Shown in pieces: positions 1-8,469 of a DNA stretch of 64,000 nt. A program made the translations under genes and the position numbers. Source of the DNA: Flavobacterium frigoris PS1 (GTDB lineage Bacteria > Bacteroidota > Bacteroidia > Flavobacteriales > Flavobacteriaceae); NCBI RefSeq assembly GCF_000252125.1, contig NZ_AHKF01000014.1, forward strand, positions 1 to 64,000, given 5' to 3'. The notes under the pieces are model-generated. The model was not told the origin of the DNA and searched no databases. It was given only the letters and a program-made list of their open reading frames with translations. How positions within the stretch are numbered: position 1 is the first letter of the stretch; the number at the start of each line of letters is the position of its first letter.

Positions 1-88
1 TGTATGTATGTATGTATGTATGTATGTATGTATGTATGTATGTATGTATGTATGTATGTATGTATGTATGTATGTATGTATGTATGTA
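1..88. repeat. TGTA tetranucleotide microsatellite (about 22 units)
   Basis: The first 88 bases are an uninterrupted run of the 4-base unit TGTA, and it probably continues beyond the left edge of the window. Because 4 is not a multiple of 3, all three forward frames stay open through the repeat (period-4 reading Cys-Met-Tyr-Val) and any change in unit number would shift the frame. All three frames reach a stop within about 30 bases after the repeat. No gene can be anchored to it from this window. Confidence 0.97.
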
Positions 89-147
89 GTAACAAAACCT
101 AAGTGTAAATATTAGTTAGGATAGTACGAAATGTTCTATATCTGTCG

Positions 148-306
148 ATGGAATGGAAATTGCTGTCTAGTAATAAAGTTGTGGATTGGTATGATATTTG
201 GCTAAAAAAGAAAAGGAACTCTTCTAGTAGCTTTAAATGGTTTGCAAGAAGTTCTTATAATAGCATAGCTGATTCTTTAGAAACGTCATGGTGTTATTAT
301 CTATAG
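148..306 (+). CDS. Possible small ORF, 52 aa, unknown
   Basis: An ATG-initiated frame of 52 codons follows the microsatellite. The product is rich in Trp, Ser and Lys (a KKKR stretch followed by four Ser) and ends in Tyr-Tyr-Leu. The frame remains open upstream to about position 109 without another ATG, so it could be the 3' remnant of a longer gene. I do not recognise it. There is no recognisable domain and no clear promoter, so it may be a chance frame. Confidence 0.15.
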   Translation: MEWKLLSSNKVVDWYDIWLKKKRNSSSSFKWFARSSYNSIADSLETSWCYYL

Positions 307-360
307 TTTGCAAACAAACATAGTTTTATGAGTAGCTGAAAAACGCCTACTCGTAATTTG

Positions 361-480
361 AAAGTGTTTTGCGTAAGGGATAATAGTGGCATCCTTTTGT
401 GATCTCCCATCCCGATTCTTGGGGATGGGAGATCGCAAAAGATATAACGGATAGCCCGACCCGAAGGGATACGCCCAAAT
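361..480 (-). repeat. Hairpin-bearing intergenic repeat, copy 1
   Basis: A near-perfect inverted repeat (395-413 against 422-440, about 19-bp arms with one G/T-compatible mismatch) is embedded in conserved flanks. On the minus strand these read GGGCTATCCG ... ATCTTTT, then the hairpin, then AAAAGGATGCC. The same flank words recur at 3334-3417 and 44688-44806 around different palindromes, so this is one member of a dispersed family rather than a unique terminator. It lies downstream of the 3' end of the DUF819 gene and could end its transcript. Confidence 0.7.
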
Positions 481-573
481 GCTGAATAATCTGGAGTTTA
501 TTTTGATCTTCTAATATTTTGCTGCGCAATATCAGAATTAGACGCACAAATCGGCTAGAATCAGTTTATAGTT

Positions 574-1833
574 TTAAGTAATAAGCGTAAATATTTGGTG
601 TAGCAATAAACCACATACATAGGCGCCATAAGTTCCTACTCCGTATCCTAAAACGGCTAGAAGTACTCCTACTGGAGCTAGGAAAGGACTGAATGCTGCT
701 GCAACAATTGGAGCGGATGCTGCTCCTCCAATATTTGCCTGACTTCCTACCGCTACATAGAAAAACGGTGCTTTAATGATTTTGGCTACAATGATCATTA
801 CAATGATATGTGTAGTAATCCAAATGATTCCTACCAAGAATAGTAGAGGGTTATCAAATATAGCGCCTAGATTCATGTGAGTTCCTATCGTTGCGACTAA
901 GATGTATAAAAATACAGTTCCTACTTTTGAGGCACCATAACTTTCGATTTGACGCACTTTAGTAAATGATAATGCGATACCTATTGTTGTAGTTATAATA
1001 ACTAACCAAAAGAACTCATTAGTGAAAGAGTATTTTTCTAATTGGGGATAATTAACTTTAAAAAATGGCGCTATAATATCAGCTAACAAATGTCCTAGAC
1101 CTGTAATACCAAAAGCAACCATTAAAACAACCATAAGGTTGTTAGTGGTTAGTGGTTGTCTCTTTCCAGCTTGTTCTTCCTCTAGTTGATTCTCAAGTGC
1201 TATAATTGGAGTATTATCCGCCTTCAGCCATTTGTCTATTCTATCTTTCTTTTGTGCTCCATAAAGAAGGAATCCCATCCATAAATTAGCCACTAATACA
1301 TCTACAGCAATCATTTGTGCGAACATAGTTTTACTGGCGCCAAATACTTCTAGCATTGCTGTCTGATTTGCACCTCCTCCAATCCAACTTCCAGCGATTG
1401 TAGACAGACCTTTCCAGACTTCTTCTCCATCGGATAATGCTACCTCAGGAAAAAAACTACCTACGATATATAATGCTAATGGCCCACCAATTATAATTCC
1501 TACTGTTCCTGCTAAAAACATAATGACTGCTTTGCTTCCTAATCTTTTTAAAGCAACAAAATTAATACTCAATGTGAGTAATACTAAACTTGCTGGTAAC
1601 AAATAACGCGAGGCAATCGTATATAAACTGGAAGTTTCACCAGATATAATATTGAAGGTGTTGAAAATTGCTGGAATAAAATAACATAATAATACAGATG
1701 GGACGACACTGTAAAATTTCTTAAAGAAAGGTTTCTCACTAGATGACGTGATGAATATCAAACCTAGTATTGTAAATAGTAGTCCTAAGACAACAGCATC
1801 GTTAGTTATTAAAGCGGCTGGTTTTTCGATCAT
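574..1833 (-). CDS. DUF819 family membrane protein
   Basis: The 419-residue product is a polytopic inner-membrane protein with about ten or more hydrophobic segments. Gly-rich segments such as GSWIGGGANQTA (middle) and GSQANIGGAASAP (near the C-terminus) are the characteristic repeated motifs of the DUF819 family (YjcL-like), a putative transporter family with no assigned substrate. A hydrophilic loop rich in Glu, Gln and Lys (around residues 205-225) separates the two halves. The length is usual for the family and ATG at 1833 is the natural start. It stands alone, with a long gene-free stretch upstream. Confidence 0.85.
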   Translation of the reverse strand: MIEKPAALITNDAVVLGLLFTILGLIFITSSSEKPFFKKFYSVVPSVLLCYFIPAIFNTFNIISGETSSLYTIASRYLLPASLVLLTLSINFVALKRLGSKAVIMFLAGTVGIIIGGPLALYIVGSFFPEVALSDGEEVWKGLSTIAGSWIGGGANQTAMLEVFGASKTMFAQMIAVDVLVANLWMGFLLYGAQKKDRIDKWLKADNTPIIALENQLEEEQAGKRQPLTTNNLMVVLMVAFGITGLGHLLADIIAPFFKVNYPQLEKYSFTNEFFWLVIITTTIGIALSFTKVRQIESYGASKVGTVFLYILVATIGTHMNLGAIFDNPLLFLVGIIWITTHIIVMIIVAKIIKAPFFYVAVGSQANIGGAASAPIVAAAFSPFLAPVGVLLAVLGYGVGTYGAYVCGLLLHQIFTLIT

Positions 1834-2175
1834 AGTTGGTTTTCTGTTTATATGTTATTATAGTTGCGTTAGGAGGATTTTGCTAATCGCTGGTAAAGGC
1901 TAGCTTAGCTAGATTTGTCGGTTAATTTACTTATCGGCAAGTATAGTAGTTTTCTATTAAAAACCCATTAACATAGATTCTAAATTCGCTATAAGCTATT
2001 TTAGGAATGGTATTCAAAATAAGCACGCAATCTTTTGTTGCTTTTGAATAACGAATATAAGTTAAGTTTCCTGCCTAACTTGTCGTAGACAGAACAATTT
2101 TCCTTTTAAAAGGGTAATTACATCGCTTAAACATAGTAGTTAAATGAAAATTAAGCTATAAGTGCTGCTTCTCAG
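1834..2175. other. Gene-free stretch, nothing recognised
   Basis: This 342-base gap separates two minus-strand genes (DUF819 and DUF456). It should hold the DUF819 promoter. I see no RNA gene, strong hairpin or repeat in it, only short stop-riddled frames. Confidence 0.5.
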
Positions 2176-2676
2176 TTAAAACAAAGCTTCTTTGTATTGC
2201 CAAACCAAGGAAATGAAAAATCCTAAAAAAAGTAGACAAACTAAGAATTGTATAAAGGTAGAGGCTAAAAATCCTATAAAAGATCCAGTAGCGGCTTTAA
2301 TTGCACGGCTATGATTTTTAGAATCAAAAAAGAGCTCTCCTACGAAAGCGCCTAAAAAAGGACCTATTAAAAAACCAAACGGAATTGGTGTAAGAATACC
2401 AATAATCAGTCCAATGTTTGTTCCCCAAATCCCATATTTACTTCCCCCAAAATATTTTGTTCCTTTTGCAGGAATCACATAATCTAATACCGAAATGATG
2501 ATTGTTATTGATAACGTAATTCCTAAAATCCAATAGTTTGCTGGGATAGCATTTGTCAGATAAAGCAATGCAATTCCGGCCCAACTTATTCCAGGTCCCG
2601 GTAAAACAGGTAGCAAGCTGCCGAGGATGCCTATGAGTATGCAAATGAAACCAATGCTTAAAAGTAATACATCCAT
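2176..2676 (-). CDS. DUF456 family membrane protein
   Basis: This 166-residue integral membrane protein begins Met-Asp-Val-Leu-Leu and carries the signature GSLLPVLPGPGISWAG near the N-terminus. It continues with the soluble-loop signature ending in AKGTKYFGGSKYGIWG and a Gly-rich GPFLGAFVGELFF segment, all typical of DUF456. An upstream in-frame Met at 2727 would add 17 polar residues unlike the family, so 2676 is preferred. The function is unknown; the family is a small membrane protein family common in Bacteroidota. Confidence 0.85.
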   Translation of the reverse strand: MDVLLLSIGFICILIGILGSLLPVLPGPGISWAGIALLYLTNAIPANYWILGITLSITIIISVLDYVIPAKGTKYFGGSKYGIWGTNIGLIIGILTPIPFGFLIGPFLGAFVGELFFDSKNHSRAIKAATGSFIGFLASTFIQFLVCLLFLGFFISLVWQYKEALF

Positions 2677-2848
2677 AAAATTATTTTCAGTAATTTTGAA
2701 AAATATAAAAGTACCATTATTCTTCAAAAGTAATTTTGTAAAATGACAGCGTTTTTCTGAGAGCTACTAATATTAGTAACTTTAGAAAGAATGTCAAAAA
2801 TAATAATTGTATTTTTATACACTATAAGTCTAATTCAAAAACCAGACA

Positions 2849-3325
2849 TTGAAGCAATATTACTTTTTTATAGTATTTTTACTTTTTAATTCCTGCCAAT
2901 ACTTCGAAAAGCAAGTCCCTTCACAAAAGGAATTGTTGCAAAAAGAGTTGAAAGCGATCAATTGGAAAGAAGTAGACGAATACCCATCTTTTGTGGATTG
3001 CGATAAGGTAGAAAACAAAACAGAGCGTCAGCAGTGCTTTTTTCAGTACCTGACTGAACTGATACAAGATAAATTGAGCAGTGATACACTTTCGATACTC
3101 TATCCTGAATTAGATACTATAGAGGTGAAAGTTACTATCTTTCCCAATGCAAAAATGAAATTTGAACCTCAATTTCCAAAGGATTCAGTCGCTTATGACA
3201 CTATTAAAATTGATAGTATTTTGACTGCAAGGTTGGTTGATTTCCCAAAGGTGAATCCTGCAATCAAAAGAGGGATTCCTGTAAAAACACAATTTATACT
3301 TCCGGTTATTCTTAAAGTAGAGTGA
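2849..3325 (+). CDS. Putative lipoprotein with TonB-like C-terminal region, TTG start
   Basis: The 158-residue product opens with a short signal peptide and a lipobox (FLLFNSC, Cys16), so it is probably a lipid-anchored periplasmic protein. The C-terminal half alternates beta-strand-like segments and ends with a PVKTQFILPVILKVE stretch that resembles TonB/energy-transducer C-termini, but I cannot confirm the family. No ATG is available: the frame upstream is closed by a stop at 2831-2833 and TTG at 2849 is the only plausible start. A member of the hairpin repeat family follows the stop codon. Confidence 0.7.
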   Translation: MKQYYFFIVFLLFNSCQYFEKQVPSQKELLQKELKAINWKEVDEYPSFVDCDKVENKTERQQCFFQYLTELIQDKLSSDTLSILYPELDTIEVKVTIFPNAKMKFEPQFPKDSVAYDTIKIDSILTARLVDFPKVNPAIKRGIPVKTQFILPVILKVE

Positions 3326-3333
3326 TTTTTTAA

Positions 3334-3417
3334 AGCTATTTCCTGCTATACATTGCAATCTTTTATGCTGAACAACAACATAAAAGGATTTTTATTTCTA
3401 TCAGGGCTAGGGCTCTG
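3334..3417 (+). repeat. Hairpin-bearing intergenic repeat, copy 2
   Basis: After the lipoprotein stop codon lie the family words AGCTATTTCCTGCT and CAATCTTTT, a small palindrome (CTTTTATG at 3360-3367 against CATAAAAG at 3379-3386), AAAAGGAT, and ATCAGGGCTAGGGC. The flanks match copies 1 and 3 while the hairpin core differs. It may also act as a terminator for the upstream gene. Confidence 0.65.
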
Positions 3418-3453
3418 TGATTAGAATTAACTTTTCGATTATAGATCAATTAA

Positions 3454-3645
3454 TTACTTGTTTGTGCTTTTAAGTGTCCTTGTTTTATGGTAAATAGCAA
3501 GTATGAATAGTACTATGCTTGATGCTAAGCCCAGATATTTCAATGTCTGCTCTTCCTCAAGAGTTGTTATTGAAATTATTAAAAGAAGTGATCCAATTGC
3601 AATTAAACCAGTTCCTTTTTTCTTTTTTAAATTATCGTTTTTCAT
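3454..3645 (-). CDS. Small two-helix membrane protein, unknown
   Basis: A 63-residue protein has a Lys-rich N-terminus (residues 1-11) and two predicted transmembrane helices (about residues 13-28 and 36-52), ending in a basic tail. I recognise no family. Its translation looks coding (Ile/Leu helices bounded by charged residues) and it follows the GT2 gene on the same strand, about 50 bases beyond that gene's end. It may be co-transcribed, but its function cannot be read from sequence. Confidence 0.55.
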   Translation of the reverse strand: MKNDNLKKKKGTGLIAIGSLLLIISITTLEEEQTLKYLGLASSIVLFILAIYHKTRTLKSTNK

Positions 3646-3695
3646 TTTTACTGGTTCTAATTATTCATTGTATTAGTATGAAAAAATTAAAAATG

Positions 3696-4802
3696 TTACA
3701 ATCTAAATTTCCTCCCTTTCCATTCGTATTTTCCAAATAATGAATAGAAAGCTACGCAAACGCTAAAAAAGGGGTAGAGTAGGCTGCTCAAAATGAGGTA
3801 GCGGTTTTTTTGTCCCAAAAAAGTATTGGTTTTAAATATAAAAAGAGCATCTACTGTAAACTTGAGTAGTGATAAAATGATTACAAGTTCAATGGGTATT
3901 ATCCTAAATATCCAGAACCCGACAGCCAATATCCAACATAAGTTCCCCATTAAAACCGCAACACCTAGAAATTTCCCGAAACTACTTTGATAAGAAGTCG
4001 TTTTAGAAGCCCAACGTACCCTTTGATAAAACAAAGATTTCCAGTCATTCAAAGGTTTACTAGTAACTATATTGTTTTTTGATTTTAAATAGTGGACTTG
4101 CTCACGGAATCTTAAAATCGCTTTTTGCAATAAAAACACATCATCACCACTAGCTATATTATCGTTACCGTCAAAGCCATTCAGTTCTTGAAAAAGTGTT
4201 TTGGTGTAGGCTAAGTTGGCGCCATTACACATAAAACCTTTTCTGATTCCAAAACTACCGATGGTTGCGCCTTGCAGGCTTGCCAAATCCAGTTGCTGGA
4301 ATTGGTGTAGGAATGAATTACTGCAATCGTAAGTTACCGCGCCAGCAATCATCGCAACTTCATGTTCATGACTCTGGATGTAATTATCGATGGTTAATAA
4401 CCAGTTAGCGTTGACCAGGCAATCGGCATCCGTAGTGATAACCCAATCCGTATTTACAACATTCATGGCGGATACAATCGCATCTTTTTTTGGTGAGTTT
4501 GTAAGTCTGGTGTTGTCAATAATGCGAACTTTAAACTTTAAACTTTGAACTTTGAACTTTTCTTTTGATTCATCATCAACCAGGATCACATTAATCAGTT
4601 CCATGGGATAATTCAATTTCGAAAAGCTATCCAATAAAATGGGTAGATTTTCGGCTTCATTTCGGAATGGGACAATAATGCTAAATTGGGTTTTGGGTTG
4701 CAGATCGATTGATTCAAAATTTTTTATTTTGGAAAAACCAAGAATTAAGAAACCGATAACAAAGAAATATATTGACGATATTATAATTAAAAAAAGCATC
4801 AT
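3696..4802 (-). CDS. GT2 family glycosyltransferase
   Basis: The 368-residue protein has an N-terminal membrane anchor, a GT-A domain with SIIVPFRNEAENLP, ILVDDES and a TTDADC divalent-cation motif, and a QRVRWASK motif (QxxRW type) as in processive or membrane-linked GT2 enzymes. Two to three C-terminal transmembrane segments follow. It probably builds an envelope glycan or glycolipid; donor and acceptor are unknown. It overlaps the flippase-like gene by 4 bases, so the two are translationally coupled. Oddly, codons for the loop after VDDES are made of five (A/G)AACTTT heptamers (4526-4560), giving the peptide [11 protein letters not shown]. Confidence 0.88.
   Translation of the reverse strand: MMLFLIIISSIYFFVIGFLILGFSKIKNFESIDLQPKTQFSIIVPFRNEAENLPILLDSFSKLNYPMELINVILVDDESKEKFKVQSLKFKVRIIDNTRLTNSPKKDAIVSAMNVVNTDWVITTDADCLVNANWLLTIDNYIQSHEHEVAMIAGAVTYDCSNSFLHQFQQLDLASLQGATIGSFGIRKGFMCNGANLAYTKTLFQELNGFDGNDNIASGDDVFLLQKAILRFREQVHYLKSKNNIVTSKPLNDWKSLFYQRVRWASKTTSYQSSFGKFLGVAVLMGNLCWILAVGFWIFRIIPIELVIILSLLKFTVDALFIFKTNTFLGQKNRYLILSSLLYPFFSVCVAFYSLFGKYEWKGRKFRL
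4526..4560. repeat. Intragenic (A/G)AACTTT heptamer array, 5 units
   Basis: Five perfect tandem heptamers read GAACTTT, AAACTTT, AAACTTT, GAACTTT, GAACTTT. They sit inside the GT2 coding sequence, in frame, within a loop between the nucleotide-binding strand and the DxD region. The same units occur between ruvC and the flippase gene. Confidence 0.95.
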
Positions 4803-5743
4803 GCGATTTTTTCCGTTTTAAAATTCAAAACATAATAACTTCCTATTACTACTGGCAGTACAACATTTAAAAACCACATTAGTGTCGATACAAAAATGAC
4901 GATCCATTCGTTTACGCCCAAAATTCCAAAGAAAAATATGGCAACACTTCCTTTTACAGCAAAGTCTAAAAACTGAAAAGTGGGCAAAGAGGAAGCTAAA
5001 AAGTAAACACTAGTCACGGCTGCCATCAGTGTAAAGTAAGGCAAATCGACATCGAAAGCGAGAAACAAAAAATAATATTGATGCGAAAAAACGAGATAAC
5101 GACAAATTCCTAAAAGGATGTTTTTTTGATGTATTCGTTTAGGGACTTCGTTGATTTTGTGAATCAATTTTTCGATAGAGTAGCCTTTGATTGCGATTTT
5201 TTTCAACGAAAACAAGAGGACGAAAGTAAAGATTAGTATTCCAAAAAGGATAGCGACCGTTTTGCTGGTAATGACATTATATTTAGCATTAAAATACAAC
5301 AAGCCAAATATCCCAATGAGTACAGTTAGCACCATTTGGATTCCGTTGCAAATCAGGTTTAAGAAAATGACCTGTTTGGTTTCGTTCTTTTCATAATACA
5401 ATGCTTTTCCTGCGTATTCGCCTACTCCGTTTGGTGTAAAAATCCCCGCGGTCAGTGCCGCCAAAACTTGCTTTGTGGCTTCAGAGACAGAAATAGGTTT
5501 TATGTATGAAGCTAGATTATGCCATTTTAAAATTTCAAAATAGCGATTCAAAACACTCAATAATAAGATGAAACTTATTCCCACTACTGACTGGTTTTTT
5601 TTGAATTTGGCCATAAACTGTACCCAGTCGAGTTTGTCATTATTTGCCAACTGATCGTAGATGAAATAAAATGCGCCAGCCACAATCAAAACTTTGATTA
5701 TAAGAACGAGGAATTGTTTAGTTTTGTGAGGAATTGAAATCAT
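4799..5743 (-). CDS. Flippase-like (LPG synthase TM/UPF0104) membrane protein
   Basis: The 314-residue polytopic membrane protein has the pattern of the lysylphosphatidylglycerol synthase transmembrane / UPF0104 family: about eight hydrophobic helices, an NRYFEILKWHNLA segment, a GVGEYAGKALYYEK segment and a conserved C-terminal helix pair. It probably assists glycolipid or lipid translocation together with the GT2 enzyme, whose gene it overlaps by 4 bases. An earlier in-frame start would place 44 residues over the heptamer repeat and the ruvC start, so the Met at 5743 is preferred. It is divergent from ruvC with only 55 bases between the starts. Confidence 0.78.
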   Translation of the reverse strand: MISIPHKTKQFLVLIIKVLIVAGAFYFIYDQLANNDKLDWVQFMAKFKKNQSVVGISFILLLSVLNRYFEILKWHNLASYIKPISVSEATKQVLAALTAGIFTPNGVGEYAGKALYYEKNETKQVIFLNLICNGIQMVLTVLIGIFGLLYFNAKYNVITSKTVAILFGILIFTFVLLFSLKKIAIKGYSIEKLIHKINEVPKRIHQKNILLGICRYLVFSHQYYFLFLAFDVDLPYFTLMAAVTSVYFLASSLPTFQFLDFAVKGSVAIFFFGILGVNEWIVIFVSTLMWFLNVVLPVVIGSYYVLNFKTEKIA

Positions 5744-5758
5744 GAGTGCAAAGAAACA

Positions 5759-5790
5759 AAACTTTAAACTTTGAACTTTAAACTTTAAAC
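5759..5790. repeat. Intergenic (A/G)AACTTT heptamer array between divergent genes
   Basis: Four full heptamers and a partial fifth (AAACTTT, AAACTTT, GAACTTT, AAACTTT, AAAC) fill most of the 55-base gap between the flippase-like start (5743, minus) and the ruvC TTG start (5799, plus). They must occupy the leader or promoter region of both genes. Confidence 0.95.
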
Positions 5791-5798
5791 TAAAACTT

Positions 5799-6353
5799 TT
5801 GGCAAACGAACGCATCATCTTAGGAATTGACCCAGGAACCACGATAATGGGTTTCGGTTTAATACGTGTTATCAATAAAAAAATGGAATTTATTCAATTG
5901 AACGAATTGCAGTTGAATAAAATGGATGACCATTATATGAAACTAAAACGAATTTTTGAACGTACCATTGAGTTAATTGACACGCATCATCCAGACGAAA
6001 TTGCGATTGAAGCTCCTTTCTTTGGTAAAAACGTACAATCTATGTTGAAGTTGGGTCGTGCCCAAGGAGTTGCCATGGCAGCAGGACTTTCGAGAGATAT
6101 TCCTATCACCGAATACGAACCCAAAAAAATAAAAATGGCCATTACCGGAAACGGAAATGCCAGTAAGGAGCAAGTAGCCAAAATGCTACAGCAATTATTA
6201 GGACTGAAAGAACTCCCTAAAAATCTAGATAGTACTGATGGACTTGCAGCTGCAGTTTGTCACTTTTTCAATTCAGGAAAAGTAGTTGGGACAAAAAGCT
6301 ATACCGGTTGGGATGCTTTTGTAAAAGAAAATGACGCAAGAGTTAAAAAGTAG
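5799..6353 (+). CDS. ruvC: Holliday junction endonuclease RuvC, TTG start
   Basis: This 184-residue resolvase cleaves four-way DNA junctions during recombinational repair together with RuvAB. The N-terminal [14 protein letters not shown] motif carries the first catalytic Asp. [12 protein letters not shown] supplies the Glu, and the [13 protein letters not shown] region supplies the last acidic residues. The start codon is TTG: the frame upstream has no ATG before a stop at 5772-5774, and the encoded N-terminus [14 protein letters not shown] is right for the family. A heptamer repeat lies immediately upstream. Confidence 0.95.
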   Translation: MANERIILGIDPGTTIMGFGLIRVINKKMEFIQLNELQLNKMDDHYMKLKRIFERTIELIDTHHPDEIAIEAPFFGKNVQSMLKLGRAQGVAMAAGLSRDIPITEYEPKKIKMAITGNGNASKEQVAKMLQQLLGLKELPKNLDSTDGLAAAVCHFFNSGKVVGTKSYTGWDAFVKENDARVKK

Positions 6354-6438
6354 TGTTCAGTAAATTTTCGAATATTTAAGAAAACTGATCACTTCCTCTA
6401 GACGGATTACTAAAAAACGGAACACTGAATACTACAAA

Positions 6439-7572
6439 ATGAGCGGCATTTACATACACATACCCTTCTGCAAGCAAGCTTGTCATTACTGCGATTTTCA
6501 TTTTTCGACTTCTATGAAAAAGAAAGACGAGATGGTCTTAGCTTTGGCCAAAGAAATTCGCTTACGCAAAAGTGAATCTGACAACGAGCAAGTGGAAACG
6601 ATTTATTTTGGAGGAGGAACGCCAAGCGTACTGACTTCTGAAGAAATAGACTTTTTGATTGCGGCAGTTTATGAAAATTATAGTGTTGCAGAAAACCCAG
6701 AAATCACACTCGAAGCCAATCCTGATGACTTATCGAGTGAACGGATCTTGGAATTGTCGAAAAGTAAAATAAATAGATTGAGCATCGGAATTCAGTCTTT
6801 TTTTGAAGATGATTTACGAATGATGAACAGGGCGCACAATTCAGAGGAAGCGCAGAAATGTTTGCAAGAAGCGACTCGATATTTTGATAATATTTCGATT
6901 GATTTGATTTACGGAGTTCCAGGAATGAGTAATGAGAAATGGAAGCAAAATATAGAAAGAGCCTTGTCTTTCGGAATTCCGCATGTTTCTAGTTATGCTT
7001 TGACGGTCGAGCCCAAAACAGCGTTGAAGAAATTAATTGACACTGGAAAAATAGCGGAACCAAATGACGAAGTAGCGCAAGAACATTTTGTGATTCTGGT
7101 GGATACGCTGGAAGCAAATGGCTTTATTCATTACGAACTCTCCAATTTTGGTAAGGAGAACTATTTTTCAAAGAACAATTCGGCTTATTGGCTAGGAAAA
7201 AAATATATTGGAATTGGACCCTCGGCACACAGTTATGATGGGGTTTCTCGCTCTTGGAATATTGCTAACAATCCATTATATATCAAGTCAATTGATGCGG
7301 ATAAACTACCAAATGAGATTGAAATTTTATCGGTTTCAGACCGTTACAATGAATATATTATGACAGGGTTGCGCACGATTTGGGGAGTTTCTTTAGATAG
7401 AATTGAGTCGGAATTTGGTAAAAGCTATTTGGATTATTTAAAGAAACAGGCACGGAAATACTTGAATGACGATTTGCTTTCAATAGAAAACGCTATTTTA
7501 AAACCAACTAAAAAAGGAAAGTTTTTGACAGATGGAATTGCATCGGATTTATTTTACTTAAATTTGGAATAG
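6439..7572 (+). CDS. hemW: Radical SAM haem chaperone HemW
   Basis: The 377-residue protein has the radical SAM cluster motif CX3CX2C (Cys11, Cys15, Cys18 in FCKQACHYCDF), YFGGGTPS, EANPDDLS and GIQSFFEDDLRMMNRAHN blocks. It also has the HemW C-terminal domain with a YNEYIMTGLRT motif. HemW-type proteins bind haem and deliver it to respiratory enzymes; they were formerly annotated as oxygen-independent coproporphyrinogen oxidase. The ATG lies 85 bases after ruvC on the same strand, so co-transcription is possible. Confidence 0.93.
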   Translation: MSGIYIHIPFCKQACHYCDFHFSTSMKKKDEMVLALAKEIRLRKSESDNEQVETIYFGGGTPSVLTSEEIDFLIAAVYENYSVAENPEITLEANPDDLSSERILELSKSKINRLSIGIQSFFEDDLRMMNRAHNSEEAQKCLQEATRYFDNISIDLIYGVPGMSNEKWKQNIERALSFGIPHVSSYALTVEPKTALKKLIDTGKIAEPNDEVAQEHFVILVDTLEANGFIHYELSNFGKENYFSKNNSAYWLGKKYIGIGPSAHSYDGVSRSWNIANNPLYIKSIDADKLPNEIEILSVSDRYNEYIMTGLRTIWGVSLDRIESEFGKSYLDYLKKQARKYLNDDLLSIENAILKPTKKGKFLTDGIASDLFYLNLE

Positions 7573-7656
7573 TCTTAACCGCAACTAACACAAAATAAGC
7601 ATAAAGCTTTGCGGTCTTTGCGTAAAACTAAGTGGCCCTTGCGGTAAAATAAAACT
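7573..7656 (+). repeat. TTTGCG-rich intergenic repeat, copy 1
   Basis: Directly after the hemW stop comes AGTCTTAA ... AAATAAGCATAAAGC, then repeated TTTGCGGTC, TTTGCGTAAA and TTGCGGTAAA words. A diverged relative of the first 60 bases follows the stop codon of the PH-SHOCT gene at 18108-18165. It looks like a dispersed intergenic repeat. Confidence 0.5.
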
Positions 7657-8433
7657 ATGAAAACTACAATTCAACATAACAATACTACAATTCAAGTTGA
7701 TTTATCAAAACCCATTGACATTTCGATTCCATTATCAAATACGGAGGATAACCCAATCGCTTGGTATGTTGAAAAACCGGTTATTGAACCCGTTCGTTTT
7801 GGAGAATGGGTTGGCAAAGTGTCTTTAGGAATGTCTTCCACTAATTTTAACAACATTCAATTCAACCCACACGGTCACGGAACGCATACGGAATGTTTGG
7901 GGCATATTACCCATGATTTTTATAGTGTGAACCAAGCCTTGAAACAGTTTTTCTTTACTGCAGAATTAGTTTCAGTGGAACTGGAAGACCAAGAATATGA
8001 CTTTGTAATTACCAAGGAGGCGGTAGAGCACGCTTTAAATGGCAAAAGACCTGAAGCAATCGTCATTAGGACCTTGCCAAATGATGCCGATAAAGTCTCT
8101 AGAAAATATTCCCATACTGATCCGCCGTTCCTAGCTGAAGATGCTGCGTTATTTCTTCGCGAAAGCGGAATACAACATTTACTGATTGACTTGCCAAGTG
8201 TAGATAAGGAAAAAGACGAAGGAAAACTATTGGCACACAAAGCTTTTTGGAACGTTACCGATGTAAAAAATTTAAATGCAGATGCCAGATTAGATTGTAC
8301 GATTACTGAAATGATCTTCGTTTCTGACGAGGTAAAAGACGGAAGTTATTTGTTGAACTTACAAATTGCCTCTTTTGAAAATGATGCTAGCCCAAGTAAA
8401 CCTGTACTTTATTCTGTTTTAGAGGTTGAATAA
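7657..8433 (+). CDS. Cyclase family protein (kynurenine formamidase-like)
   Basis: The 258-residue protein belongs to the cyclase/kynurenine formamidase (KynB-like) metal-hydrolase superfamily. The zinc-binding signature HGHGTHTECLGH (a variant of HxGTHxDxPxH) lies around residues 71-82, preceded by a DISIPL strand, and a conserved LLIDLPSVD segment lies in the C-terminal half. The substrate is not evident; no tryptophan-catabolism gene is adjacent. It is followed 36 bases later by an MmcQ/YjbR gene. Confidence 0.85.
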   Translation: MKTTIQHNNTTIQVDLSKPIDISIPLSNTEDNPIAWYVEKPVIEPVRFGEWVGKVSLGMSSTNFNNIQFNPHGHGTHTECLGHITHDFYSVNQALKQFFFTAELVSVELEDQEYDFVITKEAVEHALNGKRPEAIVIRTLPNDADKVSRKYSHTDPPFLAEDAALFLRESGIQHLLIDLPSVDKEKDEGKLLAHKAFWNVTDVKNLNADARLDCTITEMIFVSDEVKDGSYLLNLQIASFENDASPSKPVLYSVLEVE

Positions 8434-8469
8434 TTAATTATAATTCAACATTTAAACTTATTTTAAAAG

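Noticed and set aside
347..547. 66-codon minus-strand frame near the left edge
   Set aside because: It runs across the hairpin-bearing repeat, its translation changes character at the palindrome, and it has no family resemblance; repeat elements often leave such chance frames.
4799..5875. Longer form of the flippase-like protein starting at 5875
   Set aside because: The extra 44 residues are encoded by the heptamer repeat and the beginning of ruvC on the other strand; the family N-terminus begins at the Met at 5743.
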